DNA of 64,000 bases, taken from the NCBI RefSeq assembly GCF_014698735.1, contig NZ_JACJTQ010000004.1:169195-233194 (forward strand), read 5' to 3'. The notes below the pieces were generated by a model. The model did no database searches, was not told the DNA's origin, and saw only the letters and a list, made by a program, of their open reading frames with translations. The stretch comes from Anabaena catenula FACHB-362. GTDB lineage: Bacteria; Cyanobacteriota; Cyanobacteriia; Cyanobacteriales; Nostocaceae. Made by a program: the position numbers and the translations under genes. Shown one piece after another: positions 46,452 to 54,079 of this stretch (within the stretch, counting starts at the first letter, position 1; the number at the start of each line of letters is the position of its first letter).

Positions 46452-46831
46452 TTGGACATCTAATACTAAGACTATCAATTTGGTTTTTACTCACCTCTGA
46501 TGTGAGTTTGATAAATATTATCATTGGCGTAACAATTGCCCTTCTCTTGCCACGTGGTTACACATCACGGGAAAGTTTAACAGAATGGGTCAAGGTTATC
46601 GGTCAAATCTTGGTTGCTATTCCGGTGGCTTATAAGGAGGCATTTGAAATTATACTGCGTCCCCATAAACAAGAAGAAATTATCATGGAAACAGTGAAGC
46701 TGAAGCGTTCTCCTCTTCTGGTTTTCATGGATATATTTCTCATTACTTTTACACCTAAAACTATAGTTGTAAGACACCACGAAGAAGAAGGTTCTTATGA
46801 AGTTCACTACATTAAACCCAGGGGTAGATAA
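46448..46831 (+). CDS. mrpE: Na+/H+ antiporter subunit E (MrpE/MnhE)
   Basis: About 127 aa from ATG 46448, which overlaps the mrpD stop (ATGA); an ATG at 46433 is less likely. Two hydrophobic segments at the N-terminus, then a cytoplasmic domain with the family pattern VKLKRSPLLVFMDIFLITFTPKT, slightly divergent from the usual TPGT, and VHYIKPRGR at the end. Accessory subunit needed for stability of the Mrp complex. Confidence 0.85.
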   Translation: MIGHLILRLSIWFLLTSDVSLINIIIGVTIALLLPRGYTSRESLTEWVKVIGQILVAIPVAYKEAFEIILRPHKQEEIIMETVKLKRSPLLVFMDIFLITFTPKTIVVRHHEEEGSYEVHYIKPRGR

Positions 46832-46833
46832 TC

Positions 46834-47091
46834 ATGAATTTAGAAATAGTTTTAATCGCCATGATTGCAGCTTTGCTCATTCCCATTTATGAAGCTTGGA
46901 AAACAGATGATACTTGGCAGATGATGTTAGCTTTTGGCAGTGCTTCTAGCAAATCAGCCATCATAATTTTAGTCATTTCCGTTTTGCGTGATGATTGGAT
47001 GATAGGTGTAGTAGCAGCAATTATGTTGAGTGTTGGCAATGCCGGCTTCATGTTATTAGCACATATTTTAAGAAGGTTAAATGAAGCATGA
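46834..47091 (+). CDS. mrpF: Na+/H+ antiporter subunit F (MrpF/MnhF)
   Basis: 85 aa, three membrane helices, beginning 2 nt after the mrpE stop and ending in an ATGA overlap with mrpG. WQMMLAFGSASSKSAIIILV occupies the place of the family loop (usually D-R-V-x-A). Small accessory subunit of the Mrp complex. Assignment is mainly from position, size and topology. Confidence 0.8.
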   Translation: MNLEIVLIAMIAALLIPIYEAWKTDDTWQMMLAFGSASSKSAIIILVISVLRDDWMIGVVAAIMLSVGNAGFMLLAHILRRLNEA

Positions 47092-47366
47092 TTACTATTA
47101 TTAGTTATACCTTGATAGGTATCGGCATCTTTTTCTGGTTTTGGGGTACTTCTCATTTAGTCAGCGACAGATCAGTATTATTCAAATTACATGGTCTTTC
47201 GGTTACAGATACTCTGGGTTCAATGCTGATTATCGTTGGACTTTTAATGAAAATACCCAGCGAATGGCCATTACTAATTTTGGGACTTATTTCCTTAGCA
47301 ATTTGGAATACCATGCTTGGTTATGTCATCGCATATTGTTCAACTCAAGAGGCAAAAAATGAATGA
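47088..47366 (+). CDS. mrpG: Na+/H+ antiporter subunit G (MrpG/MnhG)
   Basis: 92 aa with three membrane helices. FWFWGTSHLVSDRSVLFKLH followed by GLSVTDTLGSMLIIVGLL corresponds to the MrpG signature (G-x-x-G-x-x-R-x-x-D-x-x-x-R-x-H-A). It overlaps mrpF by 4 nt and the next gene by 8 nt, indicating translational coupling. Confidence 0.82.
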   Translation: MITIISYTLIGIGIFFWFWGTSHLVSDRSVLFKLHGLSVTDTLGSMLIIVGLLMKIPSEWPLLILGLISLAIWNTMLGYVIAYCSTQEAKNE

Positions 47367-47925
47367 TTCTTATCTGTATCTAATTATTGCTTTGTTACCC
47401 CTAACTGCGGGGTTGTTAGTAACTCAAGTTAACCCTTATCACGCCTTAATTCTGCGTGGGGTATTGGGTGCAATAGCGGCGATGGTAGATGCAGTTTTAG
47501 GGGCGGCAGATGTGGCTTTAACAGAAGCATTAATGGGAACAATGTTATCTATCACGCTCTATGCGATCGCTGTTCGTTCATCCTTAGTTTTGCGTTTGGG
47601 TGTGATTGAAAATCAATTAATAGAAAAAAATCAAGATAGCAATTTTAAAGAACTTATCAACGACTTTCGCAGCATTTTCAAAAAACATTATATGCGTTTA
47701 GAACTCGTACCTTATAACAGTAACCAGTGTTTGCAAAAAGCATTAATGGAAAAAGAAGTTCATGCTACCTGTGCGCCATTAGCAGCAAATAATCAAACAC
47801 AGGAAACTTACCAAACTGCGATTAGAGTACAGCGCATTTATAACATTGTAGAAAGCGAACTTTCATCACCAAACACAAGTTTAAACTATGTCAATGTTTC
47901 AGATTCAGGAGAGAAGCATACATGA
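47359..47925 (+). CDS. MbhD/DUF4040-type subunit (equivalent to a C-terminal piece of MrpA)
   Basis: 188 aa from ATG 47359, chosen for AAGAGG upstream and the overlap with mrpG. The N-terminal ~90 residues carry three helices including ALILRGVLGAIAAMVDAVLG and ADVALTEALMGTMLSITLYA. The second is the MbhD/DUF4040 signature found in the C-terminal part of MrpA. The rest is a soluble ~95-residue tail. In Anabaena the corresponding short gene has been called mrpA although it lacks the NuoL-like body (recalled family knowledge). It couples to mrpB by a 4-nt overlap. Confidence 0.78.
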   Translation: MNDSYLYLIIALLPLTAGLLVTQVNPYHALILRGVLGAIAAMVDAVLGAADVALTEALMGTMLSITLYAIAVRSSLVLRLGVIENQLIEKNQDSNFKELINDFRSIFKKHYMRLELVPYNSNQCLQKALMEKEVHATCAPLAANNQTQETYQTAIRVQRIYNIVESELSSPNTSLNYVNVSDSGEKHT

Positions 47926-48584
47926 AATGGGTTTACATTTTAGCGGGAATAGCTTTGTTTGTAAAAATGCTGATTATGCCTGATTCAGCACCAGATTTAG
48001 GAGATATTGCTATTACGGAAACAGTGGTTAAGGAAAGTGGTGTTATCAATGCAGTATCAGGGATTATTTTCAGAAATCGCCTTTATGATACTATTTTTGA
48101 AGTGATTGTATTTACAATTGCGATTCTGGGATGTAATTTTTTATTGGCTAATGAAAATCTATCCTGCACTATTTATCAATTCAAAGATCAACCATCCATA
48201 ATTTTAGCTCGTTTGGGGGCGACAATTGCAGCGTTAGTAGGTATAGAATTAGCAATTAGGGGACATTTAAGCCCTGGGGGTGGTTTTGCTGCGGGTGTAG
48301 CGGGTGGAACAGCGATAGGATTAATAGCAATTACTTCATCCTATCAATGGATGCAGGATATTTACCAACGCTGGCACGCTGCTACTTGGGAGAAGGTTTC
48401 GGTGTTGGTTTTTATTGTTTTAGCGGTGATAACTTTATCAGGAATAGAGTTACCTCATGGGGAGTTAGGAACGCTGTTTAGTGGGGGAATTTTGCCGATA
48501 TTAAATATCTTAGTTGCTGTTAAGGTGGCGTTGGGTTCTTGGGCTGTGGTTTTGATTTTTATTCGTTATCGGGGTTTGTTGTAG
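47922..48584 (+). CDS. mrpB: Na+/H+ antiporter subunit B (MrpB/MnhB)
   Basis: 220 aa. The C-terminal ~130 residues are a typical MnhB domain: AIRGHLSPGGGFAAGVAGGT matches the family motif GH-x-x-PGGGF. The N-terminal ~90 residues, with LYDTIFEVIVFTIAILGCNF, correspond to the MbhE-like part usually found at the MrpA C-terminus. It is the last gene of the operon. No terminator with a good T-tract is seen in the short gap to the convergent gene at 48657. Confidence 0.87.
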   Translation: MKWVYILAGIALFVKMLIMPDSAPDLGDIAITETVVKESGVINAVSGIIFRNRLYDTIFEVIVFTIAILGCNFLLANENLSCTIYQFKDQPSIILARLGATIAALVGIELAIRGHLSPGGGFAAGVAGGTAIGLIAITSSYQWMQDIYQRWHAATWEKVSVLVFIVLAVITLSGIELPHGELGTLFSGGILPILNILVAVKVALGSWAVVLIFIRYRGLL

Positions 48585-48656
48585 TTTTCAGTTTGGAAGT
48601 TAAAGAGTTTCGCGCAAATAGAAAAAGCTTAGGGTGGGCATTGCCTACCTTATCTT

Positions 48657-48929
48657 TTATTGAATTTTCCACGCAATCAGACCAACAAGCACAAGAATGC
48701 CTAATCCTCTGCGGAAGTAATTAACACCTTGAAATAATTCTTCCCAAGCCCAAGTAAATAAGGAGCCAAAAGCTAATAGATCCAATCCTAGATTAATTTT
48801 ACCTGTTGTAAAAAGTATCTTTAATAAACTAGCTACAATCCAGACAATGAGTGGTAGATTTGGTATTTGAGCTAAAACAATTTTGCCTTCGCTGTCCCGG
48901 AACACTTGATCAAATAATGTATTTTCCAT
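48657..48929 (-). CDS. Small membrane protein, conserved-looking, unknown function
   Basis: 90 aa. A polar N-terminus MENTLFDQVFRDSEGKIVLA precedes three hydrophobic segments (about 24-42, 46-62 and 73-88), with WAWEELFQGVNYFRRGLG between the second and third. It converges on the Mrp operon. I recognise the general design from other cyanobacterial small proteins but no function. Confidence 0.7.
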   Translation of the reverse strand: MENTLFDQVFRDSEGKIVLAQIPNLPLIVWIVASLLKILFTTGKINLGLDLLAFGSLFTWAWEELFQGVNYFRRGLGILVLVGLIAWKIQ

Positions 48930-49019
48930 TGAATTACTCTCTTTTTCGGCGTTTATACAAGCACGGAGATGACGAGCAAACTTAGTCCAGTGGAGAAAAT
49001 GTGAATTTTAAAACTCACT

Positions 49020-49778
49020 TTATAATGCGGTCATTGTCTTAATCAATTCTTTAGATAAATCTGCTTTCAATTTGTGGCGCTTTTTAAAAAGAATACCTGC
49101 AAGAATATAGATATTTGAGGAATAGAAAGCTTTGCGATACTTTCTTAATTCGGCTATTCTCTGTTTTACCTTGGGTTCGGAACTATAGTATCCAAAATTC
49201 ATGGGTGAAGTAATAAAGTCATCAACTTGATAACCTTGAGCGATCGCATACTCAATTGTTCCGACTGGGTCAGAATAGGCGGAAATCATTAACATCGCGC
49301 TTGGGCAATTCATGGATAGGAGTCGCTTAGTTATAGATGATCCATCTGTTCCACCATGCAAAGAAGGCATATACAAATCATCACTAATCGCTGGTAAATA
49401 AGGAGGGTTAGCGATTAAACAGTTTGCCTGGGGTTGCCAATTTCTATTAAAAAAGCAAGAGTTATGGACAATGTATTGATGCCTAAGATTATAGCTTTCA
49501 ATTCGTAAATTTGCAATTTCGCAAGCGTGAGAATTTAACTCATAGCCATTAATTAAGCCATTAAATTGACTCTTTAGTAAGCTATTGATAACCGGACTAC
49601 CATCCCCGGCTCCAAATTCCACAATGGAACTGAAATCGTCACAGCCGTTCAAAACCATTCTCTCTAGACATTGAGAATAAAACAGTGATTCTTCAGGACA
49701 AACAAATATTTTTTTGGGTATACAATCTGCTGGATAGGTGTTAACTACTTTTTGAGAATGTAATAAAGACTTATTCAT
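49020..49778 (-). CDS. Class I SAM-dependent methyltransferase (NPPY type)
   Basis: 252 aa. The SAM-binding motif I is VEFGAGDGSPVI. NPPYLPAIS is the NPPY motif of N-directed methyltransferases such as PrmC/HemK, RNA adenine and some DNA methyltransferases. The N-terminal ~50 residues and the C-terminal segment after residue 190 match no domain I know. It is the third gene of a minus-strand run (diiron enzyme, DUF3891, methyltransferase) with 14-nt gaps, so one transcript is likely. It may modify a small molecule or protein made or bound by its neighbours (inference). Confidence 0.75.
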   Translation of the reverse strand: MNKSLLHSQKVVNTYPADCIPKKIFVCPEESLFYSQCLERMVLNGCDDFSSIVEFGAGDGSPVINSLLKSQFNGLINGYELNSHACEIANLRIESYNLRHQYIVHNSCFFNRNWQPQANCLIANPPYLPAISDDLYMPSLHGGTDGSSITKRLLSMNCPSAMLMISAYSDPVGTIEYAIAQGYQVDDFITSPMNFGYYSSEPKVKQRIAELRKYRKAFYSSNIYILAGILFKKRHKLKADLSKELIKTMTAL

Positions 49779-49792
49779 CTAAACCTCGTTTA

Positions 49793-50530
49793 TTACTGTT
49801 TAGTAAATGTCCATTCCAGAATTGTGATCGGGGCTTGCTTGAGGGCAGTAGTTAGAGCATCATTGCTATCATATTTTAGTTCTGATAAGTGGGAAGACTC
49901 TACATTAACCGTAAATTCATCGTTCTCAAAAGGCCAAGGCTCTACGGTTAAATTTCCATTTTCCAAACGACGCAGATCGTAACGCTGCTGATCAATACCG
50001 TGGGTAATCTCCAAGGCTCGACCATCATCTGGTATTTGCTGTTGTGCTAAAATTAACGACAGGCGATCGCACCACTGCATAAACTGATAACTTCGCTCCG
50101 CGTCCTCTTTAGCTATTCCCAACTCTTTTGTCCATTGTTCCTGGTTATGCACTTGGGTTTCTAGAAAACTCCGCCAATCTTCCGATATTTCTCTTTTGTC
50201 TTGATTCAGAAAACAAACGTGCATAGAAGTTAATAATGTTACCCATCGACCACGATAAAGTGAATCTTCTAGGTGTTTTTTAAAGGTTTCTAAAGAGGCT
50301 TCTGGCGACGCTTCTCCTAGTGTAAAATCCATGGGAGCGCCACTTTGAGTTAAGTGATTGCCCTTCCACTCTCTTTCTAAATCATCATGATGGGAGATGG
50401 CGGCGATAGTTTCGTAAAGGCGAACAGGAGAATTATTCCGTTGCCATTGACCGCCTAATTGAGCGGCTAATAGTGCATGGGCGCGATGATAAATTACATC
50501 CCAGCCATCTTTAGCTAGATTGACAATCAT
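49793..50530 (-). CDS. DUF3891-family protein
   Basis: 245 aa. HHDDLEREWKG and the repeated HxH/D-type residues (YHRAHALLAAQLGG near the start) fit DUF3891, a predicted all-helical family with HD-like metal-binding residues. The enzymatic role is unknown. It sits between the diiron enzyme and the methyltransferase genes with 14-nt spacing on both sides, strongly suggesting one operon. Confidence 0.75.
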   Translation of the reverse strand: MIVNLAKDGWDVIYHRAHALLAAQLGGQWQRNNSPVRLYETIAAISHHDDLEREWKGNHLTQSGAPMDFTLGEASPEASLETFKKHLEDSLYRGRWVTLLTSMHVCFLNQDKREISEDWRSFLETQVHNQEQWTKELGIAKEDAERSYQFMQWCDRLSLILAQQQIPDDGRALEITHGIDQQRYDLRRLENGNLTVEPWPFENDEFTVNVESSHLSELKYDSNDALTTALKQAPITILEWTFTKQ

Positions 50531-50544
50531 AGATTGCTTTATGT

Positions 50545-51627
50545 TTAAATTTGGATTGATTTAGCATTTTGAATTAAAACCATGACCGCAGATGCAGCGC
50601 GATCGCTAATCAGTTTCTCTTGGTCATAACCAAGTATTAATTCCCAAGCATCATGGGGATACTTGTCTGCTAAAGGTAGAGCAACATCAGTTAACATCCA
50701 TTGACCATGTCGTTCATCTTCACGAATGTGTAATTCCCAATAACCCATAGCTGCATCGGAAAGTTGCAACCGTTTCGCTGCTTGCATATAATCTGCATAA
50801 ATTGCGGGTCCAGCTATTTCAAAATATGTCAGCCCGCCGTTATAGCGGAGAAAATGTCGTTTTCGCTCTGTCAGTAAAAAGTTGTGATTGATACTTGCTA
50901 AAACTTGCCAAGGTACAAGATCGAAATAAGCTTCTGGTTCAGTCTTTAGTCCTAATTCAGCCATCATTTGGGCAAAAAAAGTAGAGTGTTTTCGTGATAG
51001 ACGACCGCTGCCATATTCTTCTAAAAGTACCCGAATTAAGGTTGCTTGAATTTCGTTACTTGCACCTCCCAAAATACGAGAAAGACGACTAGCTTCGACT
51101 AATCCATCCAAGGAGGCGATCGCTAATAATAACCGATAGCCCTCTAAGTTCATGTCTTCTTGTAGATAACGTTTTGCTGCTGATAAGGGAGGATTTAAGT
51201 CTACATTTGCTCGTTCTTGCAAAGCTTGTTTAACGTTTAAGGATTGTATTTTTTCAACATCTAATTGGGTTAATTCCCATGCTTGCCAGACTGACTCGAT
51301 GCGATCGCGCACATTTTCTACATAACTAGATCGCTCATTTGTATACGAATGCAAAGCATCATACCAAAATAATTTGAGCCGATTGATTTGATAAAGTAAG
51401 CGTTGTAAAAACCCATTTGCTAATTCGGCTTTCGAGTTTTCTGTGTATGCCTCTGTTAATGCTAAAGAGAAAAATTCTTCAAAATTTTTAATTAGAGCAG
51501 GTTGTCTTTTCACCTGTTCGTCTAAATTTTCCAGCATTAGAAGCCGATTAAAATGTTGCTCTGCCTCTTCATAACTAGATATTTTGATAACGGGCAATAG
51601 CATATCTACTCTGGTCTTAATTAGCAT
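50545..51627 (-). CDS. Iron-containing redox enzyme, heme-oxygenase-like diiron fold
   Basis: About 360 aa from ATG 51627, supported by GGAG 10 nt upstream. The longer frame to 51726 adds a Trp/Arg-rich stretch unlike the family. The C-terminal ~220 residues look like the heme-oxygenase-like diiron oxidase (HDO) fold: likely ligands are Glu in LLEEYGSGRLS, His in RKHSTFF, and Glu/Asp/His in ELHIREDERHGQWML. Such enzymes use O2 for N-oxidation, desaturation or C-C cleavage in small-molecule pathways. First gene of a three-gene operon with a DUF3891 protein and a methyltransferase; a small biosynthetic or tailoring pathway is a reasonable inference. Confidence 0.78.
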   Translation of the reverse strand: MLIKTRVDMLLPVIKISSYEEAEQHFNRLLMLENLDEQVKRQPALIKNFEEFFSLALTEAYTENSKAELANGFLQRLLYQINRLKLFWYDALHSYTNERSSYVENVRDRIESVWQAWELTQLDVEKIQSLNVKQALQERANVDLNPPLSAAKRYLQEDMNLEGYRLLLAIASLDGLVEASRLSRILGGASNEIQATLIRVLLEEYGSGRLSRKHSTFFAQMMAELGLKTEPEAYFDLVPWQVLASINHNFLLTERKRHFLRYNGGLTYFEIAGPAIYADYMQAAKRLQLSDAAMGYWELHIREDERHGQWMLTDVALPLADKYPHDAWELILGYDQEKLISDRAASAVMVLIQNAKSIQI

Positions 51628-51848
51628 TTTTGATGATCTCCAAGTCCTTGCCACCGCTTGCGATCGCCACATCCACCGAAACACTATTTTCAAGGGACAG
51701 ATAGGTTGTTGCCAGGGTTGAGTCAATCCAAAAGGAGACAGGTTTTCCAGATAAATTTGTCATTGTGTTTGTTATTTGGTGTTTTGCATATTGTGGTCTG
51801 CGAGTCAGAGTGTTTTAGCTTAGTTTGTCAGCCAAGCTAAAACAGTTA

Positions 51849-52004
51849 TTAGACAATACGTCTCCCTATAAATAAGTTGTAGACAATGCCAATCAGCGCC
51901 AAAACCAAAAGCAGGTGAATTAAGCTGCCACCAATGTGAATTGAAACTCCTAACAACCAGAGAATGAAAAGTACAACAACAGCAGTCCAGATAAGATTCA
52001 GCAT
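51849..52004 (-). CDS. Lmo0937/DUF5670-type small membrane protein (51 aa)
   Basis: ATG at 52004 with AAGGA 5 nt upstream. The peptide is MLNLIWTAVVVLFILWLLGV then SIHIGGSLIHLLLVLALIGI and VYNLFIGRRIV. Two hydrophobic helices separated by HIGGSLIH are exactly the pattern of the small lmo0937/DUF5670 family, often stress-induced in other bacteria. Function unknown. Confidence 0.82.
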   Translation of the reverse strand: MLNLIWTAVVVLFILWLLGVSIHIGGSLIHLLLVLALIGIVYNLFIGRRIV

Positions 52005-52458
52005 ATTTTCCTTTTTTATGCAGATAAAAGTGATAAAAATTTAGTACCCTTTTGAGAGGATGTTTCCGAAAGCCAAATTGAAGAAGCGAACATCAACCTA
52101 TAAATTCCCAAAACTTCGTCTATACATCACTGAACAAGGTTGAAACTACTCTTTTGTTATATGGCTTTGTTATTAAATTTTGTACCTCTTTCAACCTAAA
52201 ATCTGCTGTATGTGTTGATCTACAGATTTGGTTTCAAAGTGGTTAAGATACTACAAAGTGTTAATGAAAGCGTTGATTTTTTAGCTAGATAAATTTTTAT
52301 TAGTATTTTAATACTAATCTATGACCATTTGTATAATTTCTACTGATTTTTTAGTCTGCTTTTTGATTCTATAATTAAAATATTTCAATATCATCTGTAG
52401 CGAGAAACAGTTTTGATGAGAATCTTATCTATAATTAGACACATATAAGTTGTAAACA

Positions 52459-52633
52459 TCTTGTAGGTTGGGTTAGACGCGGTAATTAACTTATTATGCT
52501 CACATAATGCTCACAGATAAATCACAAAACCGTGCCGTAACCGAACATCCACTATAAAGTATGTGTTCATGACTCATTTAGTAGGATAGCTATAATTCTG
52601 AGCAAGGGTGCGTTATGCTGTGGCTAACGCACC
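52459..52633. repeat. Degenerate GTAGGTTGGGTT-type interspersed repeat ending in a hairpin
   Basis: TTGTAGGTTGGGTTAGACGC at 52460-52480 and a perfect 9-bp hairpin GGTGCGTTA / TAACGCACC (52607-52633) are the two ends of a widespread bacterial interspersed repeat. The middle is degraded. The hairpin lies 12 nt from the ychF stop codon but has no T-run on either strand. The rest of the 52005-52644 gap (640 bp) is AT-rich with no gene. Confidence 0.5.
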
Positions 52634-52644
52634 TGAACTATTTA

Positions 52645-53736
52645 CTAAACATTAAAACGGAATAACATTACATCCCCTTCTTGGACAATATACTCTTTCC
52701 CTTCACTTCTTACTAAGCCTTTTTCTTTGGCTGCATTCATCGAACCATGTGTTACTAAATCATTATAAGCAACAGTTTCAGCGCGAATAAATCCCCGTTC
52801 AAAGTCAGAATGAATTACTCCTGCGGCTTGGGGTGCAGACATCCCTGCATTAATTGTCCAAGCGCGGGTTTCTTTGGGGCCACAGGTAAAATATGTCCGC
52901 AAACCTAAAAGAGTATAAGTTGCACGAATCAAAGATTTTAAACCACCTTCTTTTACACCCAAAGATTCCAGAAAGTCAGCTTTATCTGCTTCTGGTAATT
53001 CCACTAATTCTGCTTCTACTTGTGCGGAAACAATGACAACTTCAGCATTTTCTTGAGCAGCAACTTCTCGCACTCTTTCCACAAAATCATTACCAGTTGC
53101 TAAATCATCTTCAGAAACATTAGCAGCGTAAATAATTGGTTTATTGGTGAGAAGTCCCAAGCCTTTAATAATTTCGGTTTCTTCTGTATTCAAACTGACT
53201 TGACGGACAGATTTACCTTCATTTAAAGCTGCGGCTAATTTTTCCAGAATTGTAACTTCAAATTGTGCATCTTTGCTGGTGCGTGCTAATTTGCGAGTTC
53301 TATCAATGCGTCTTTCTATTTGGAATAAATCTGATAAACCAAGTTCTAAATTAATGATTTCAATATCCCGCGCTGGGTCAACTGAACCGGCAACGTGAAT
53401 GATATCATCATTTTCAAAACAACGGACAACATGAACGATCGCATCAACTTCCCGAATGTGGGATAAAAATTGATTACCCAGTCCTTCTCCTTGACTTGCA
53501 CCTTTCACCAAACCGGCAATATCGACAAATTCGACACGGGCGGGTACGATTTGTACTGAAGTAGCAATTTTTGCCAAAACGTTTAACCGGTCGTCTGGTA
53601 CTGAGACAATGCCAACATTCGGTTCGATGGTGCAAAATGGGAAATTAGCGGCTTCGGCTTTAGCGTTAGCCACTACAGCGTTAAATAAGGTTGATTTTCC
53701 GACGTTGGGAAGTCCGACAATTCCGGCTCTTAGCAT
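52645..53736 (-). CDS. ychF: YchF-family redox-regulated ATPase/GTPase
   Basis: 363 aa, the usual length. The G1 loop is GLPNVGKST, G3 is DIAGLVKGASQGEGLG, and the nonstandard G4 region NKPIIYAANVSEDD replaces NKxD, which makes YchF prefer ATP. The C-terminal TGS domain includes TYFTCGPKETRAWTIN and ends EYIVQEGDVMLFRFNV. It binds ribosomes and is linked to oxidative stress and translation initiation (family knowledge). Single gene on the minus strand. Confidence 0.96.
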   Translation of the reverse strand: MLRAGIVGLPNVGKSTLFNAVVANAKAEAANFPFCTIEPNVGIVSVPDDRLNVLAKIATSVQIVPARVEFVDIAGLVKGASQGEGLGNQFLSHIREVDAIVHVVRCFENDDIIHVAGSVDPARDIEIINLELGLSDLFQIERRIDRTRKLARTSKDAQFEVTILEKLAAALNEGKSVRQVSLNTEETEIIKGLGLLTNKPIIYAANVSEDDLATGNDFVERVREVAAQENAEVVIVSAQVEAELVELPEADKADFLESLGVKEGGLKSLIRATYTLLGLRTYFTCGPKETRAWTINAGMSAPQAAGVIHSDFERGFIRAETVAYNDLVTHGSMNAAKEKGLVRSEGKEYIVQEGDVMLFRFNV

Positions 53737-53781
53737 TGTAAATTTTAGATTTGGGTTTCAATTATCCACTATAAAGATAAT

Positions 53782-53985
53782 TCAAACAGGTTGAGGAATC
53801 GTTTGGGGAATTGGTGCGGGTACGGTTTGAGGAATTGGTGCGGGGACTGTTTCTGGTACTGGTTCCGGGAAAGGTGGGGGAATGGTTGGCTCTTGTGGTG
53901 TAGGCTGAGGACGTGGTGGTAGGGGGTTGGTTTCAGGAGTGGGAATTTGGGGTTCGGGTATGGAGATAGCAGCGGGATTAATCAT
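53782..53985 (-). CDS. Short proline-rich protein, unknown function
   Basis: 67 aa from ATG 53985; a longer frame to 54087 is open but its N-terminus looks untranslated. Almost the whole protein is Pro/Glu/Thr-rich, ending in imperfect repeats PETVPAPIPQTVPAPIPQTI. No signal peptide. It may be a real small protein made with the large modular membrane protein upstream on the same strand, or an expressed low-complexity frame. Confidence is limited by composition. Confidence 0.45.
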   Translation of the reverse strand: MINPAAISIPEPQIPTPETNPLPPRPQPTPQEPTIPPPFPEPVPETVPAPIPQTVPAPIPQTIPQPV

Positions 53986-54079
53986 GGTAAGTATAACTTG
54001 ATAATGATGTAAAAAACGTTGTAGAGACGTTCCGTGGAACATCTCTACATTTAAAAAGATGACTCTTGGGGAATCGCCT

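Noticed and set aside
52607..52633. Hairpin as a ychF terminator
   Set aside because: The stem is perfect but there is no T-run on the minus strand; it is better explained as the end of an interspersed repeat.
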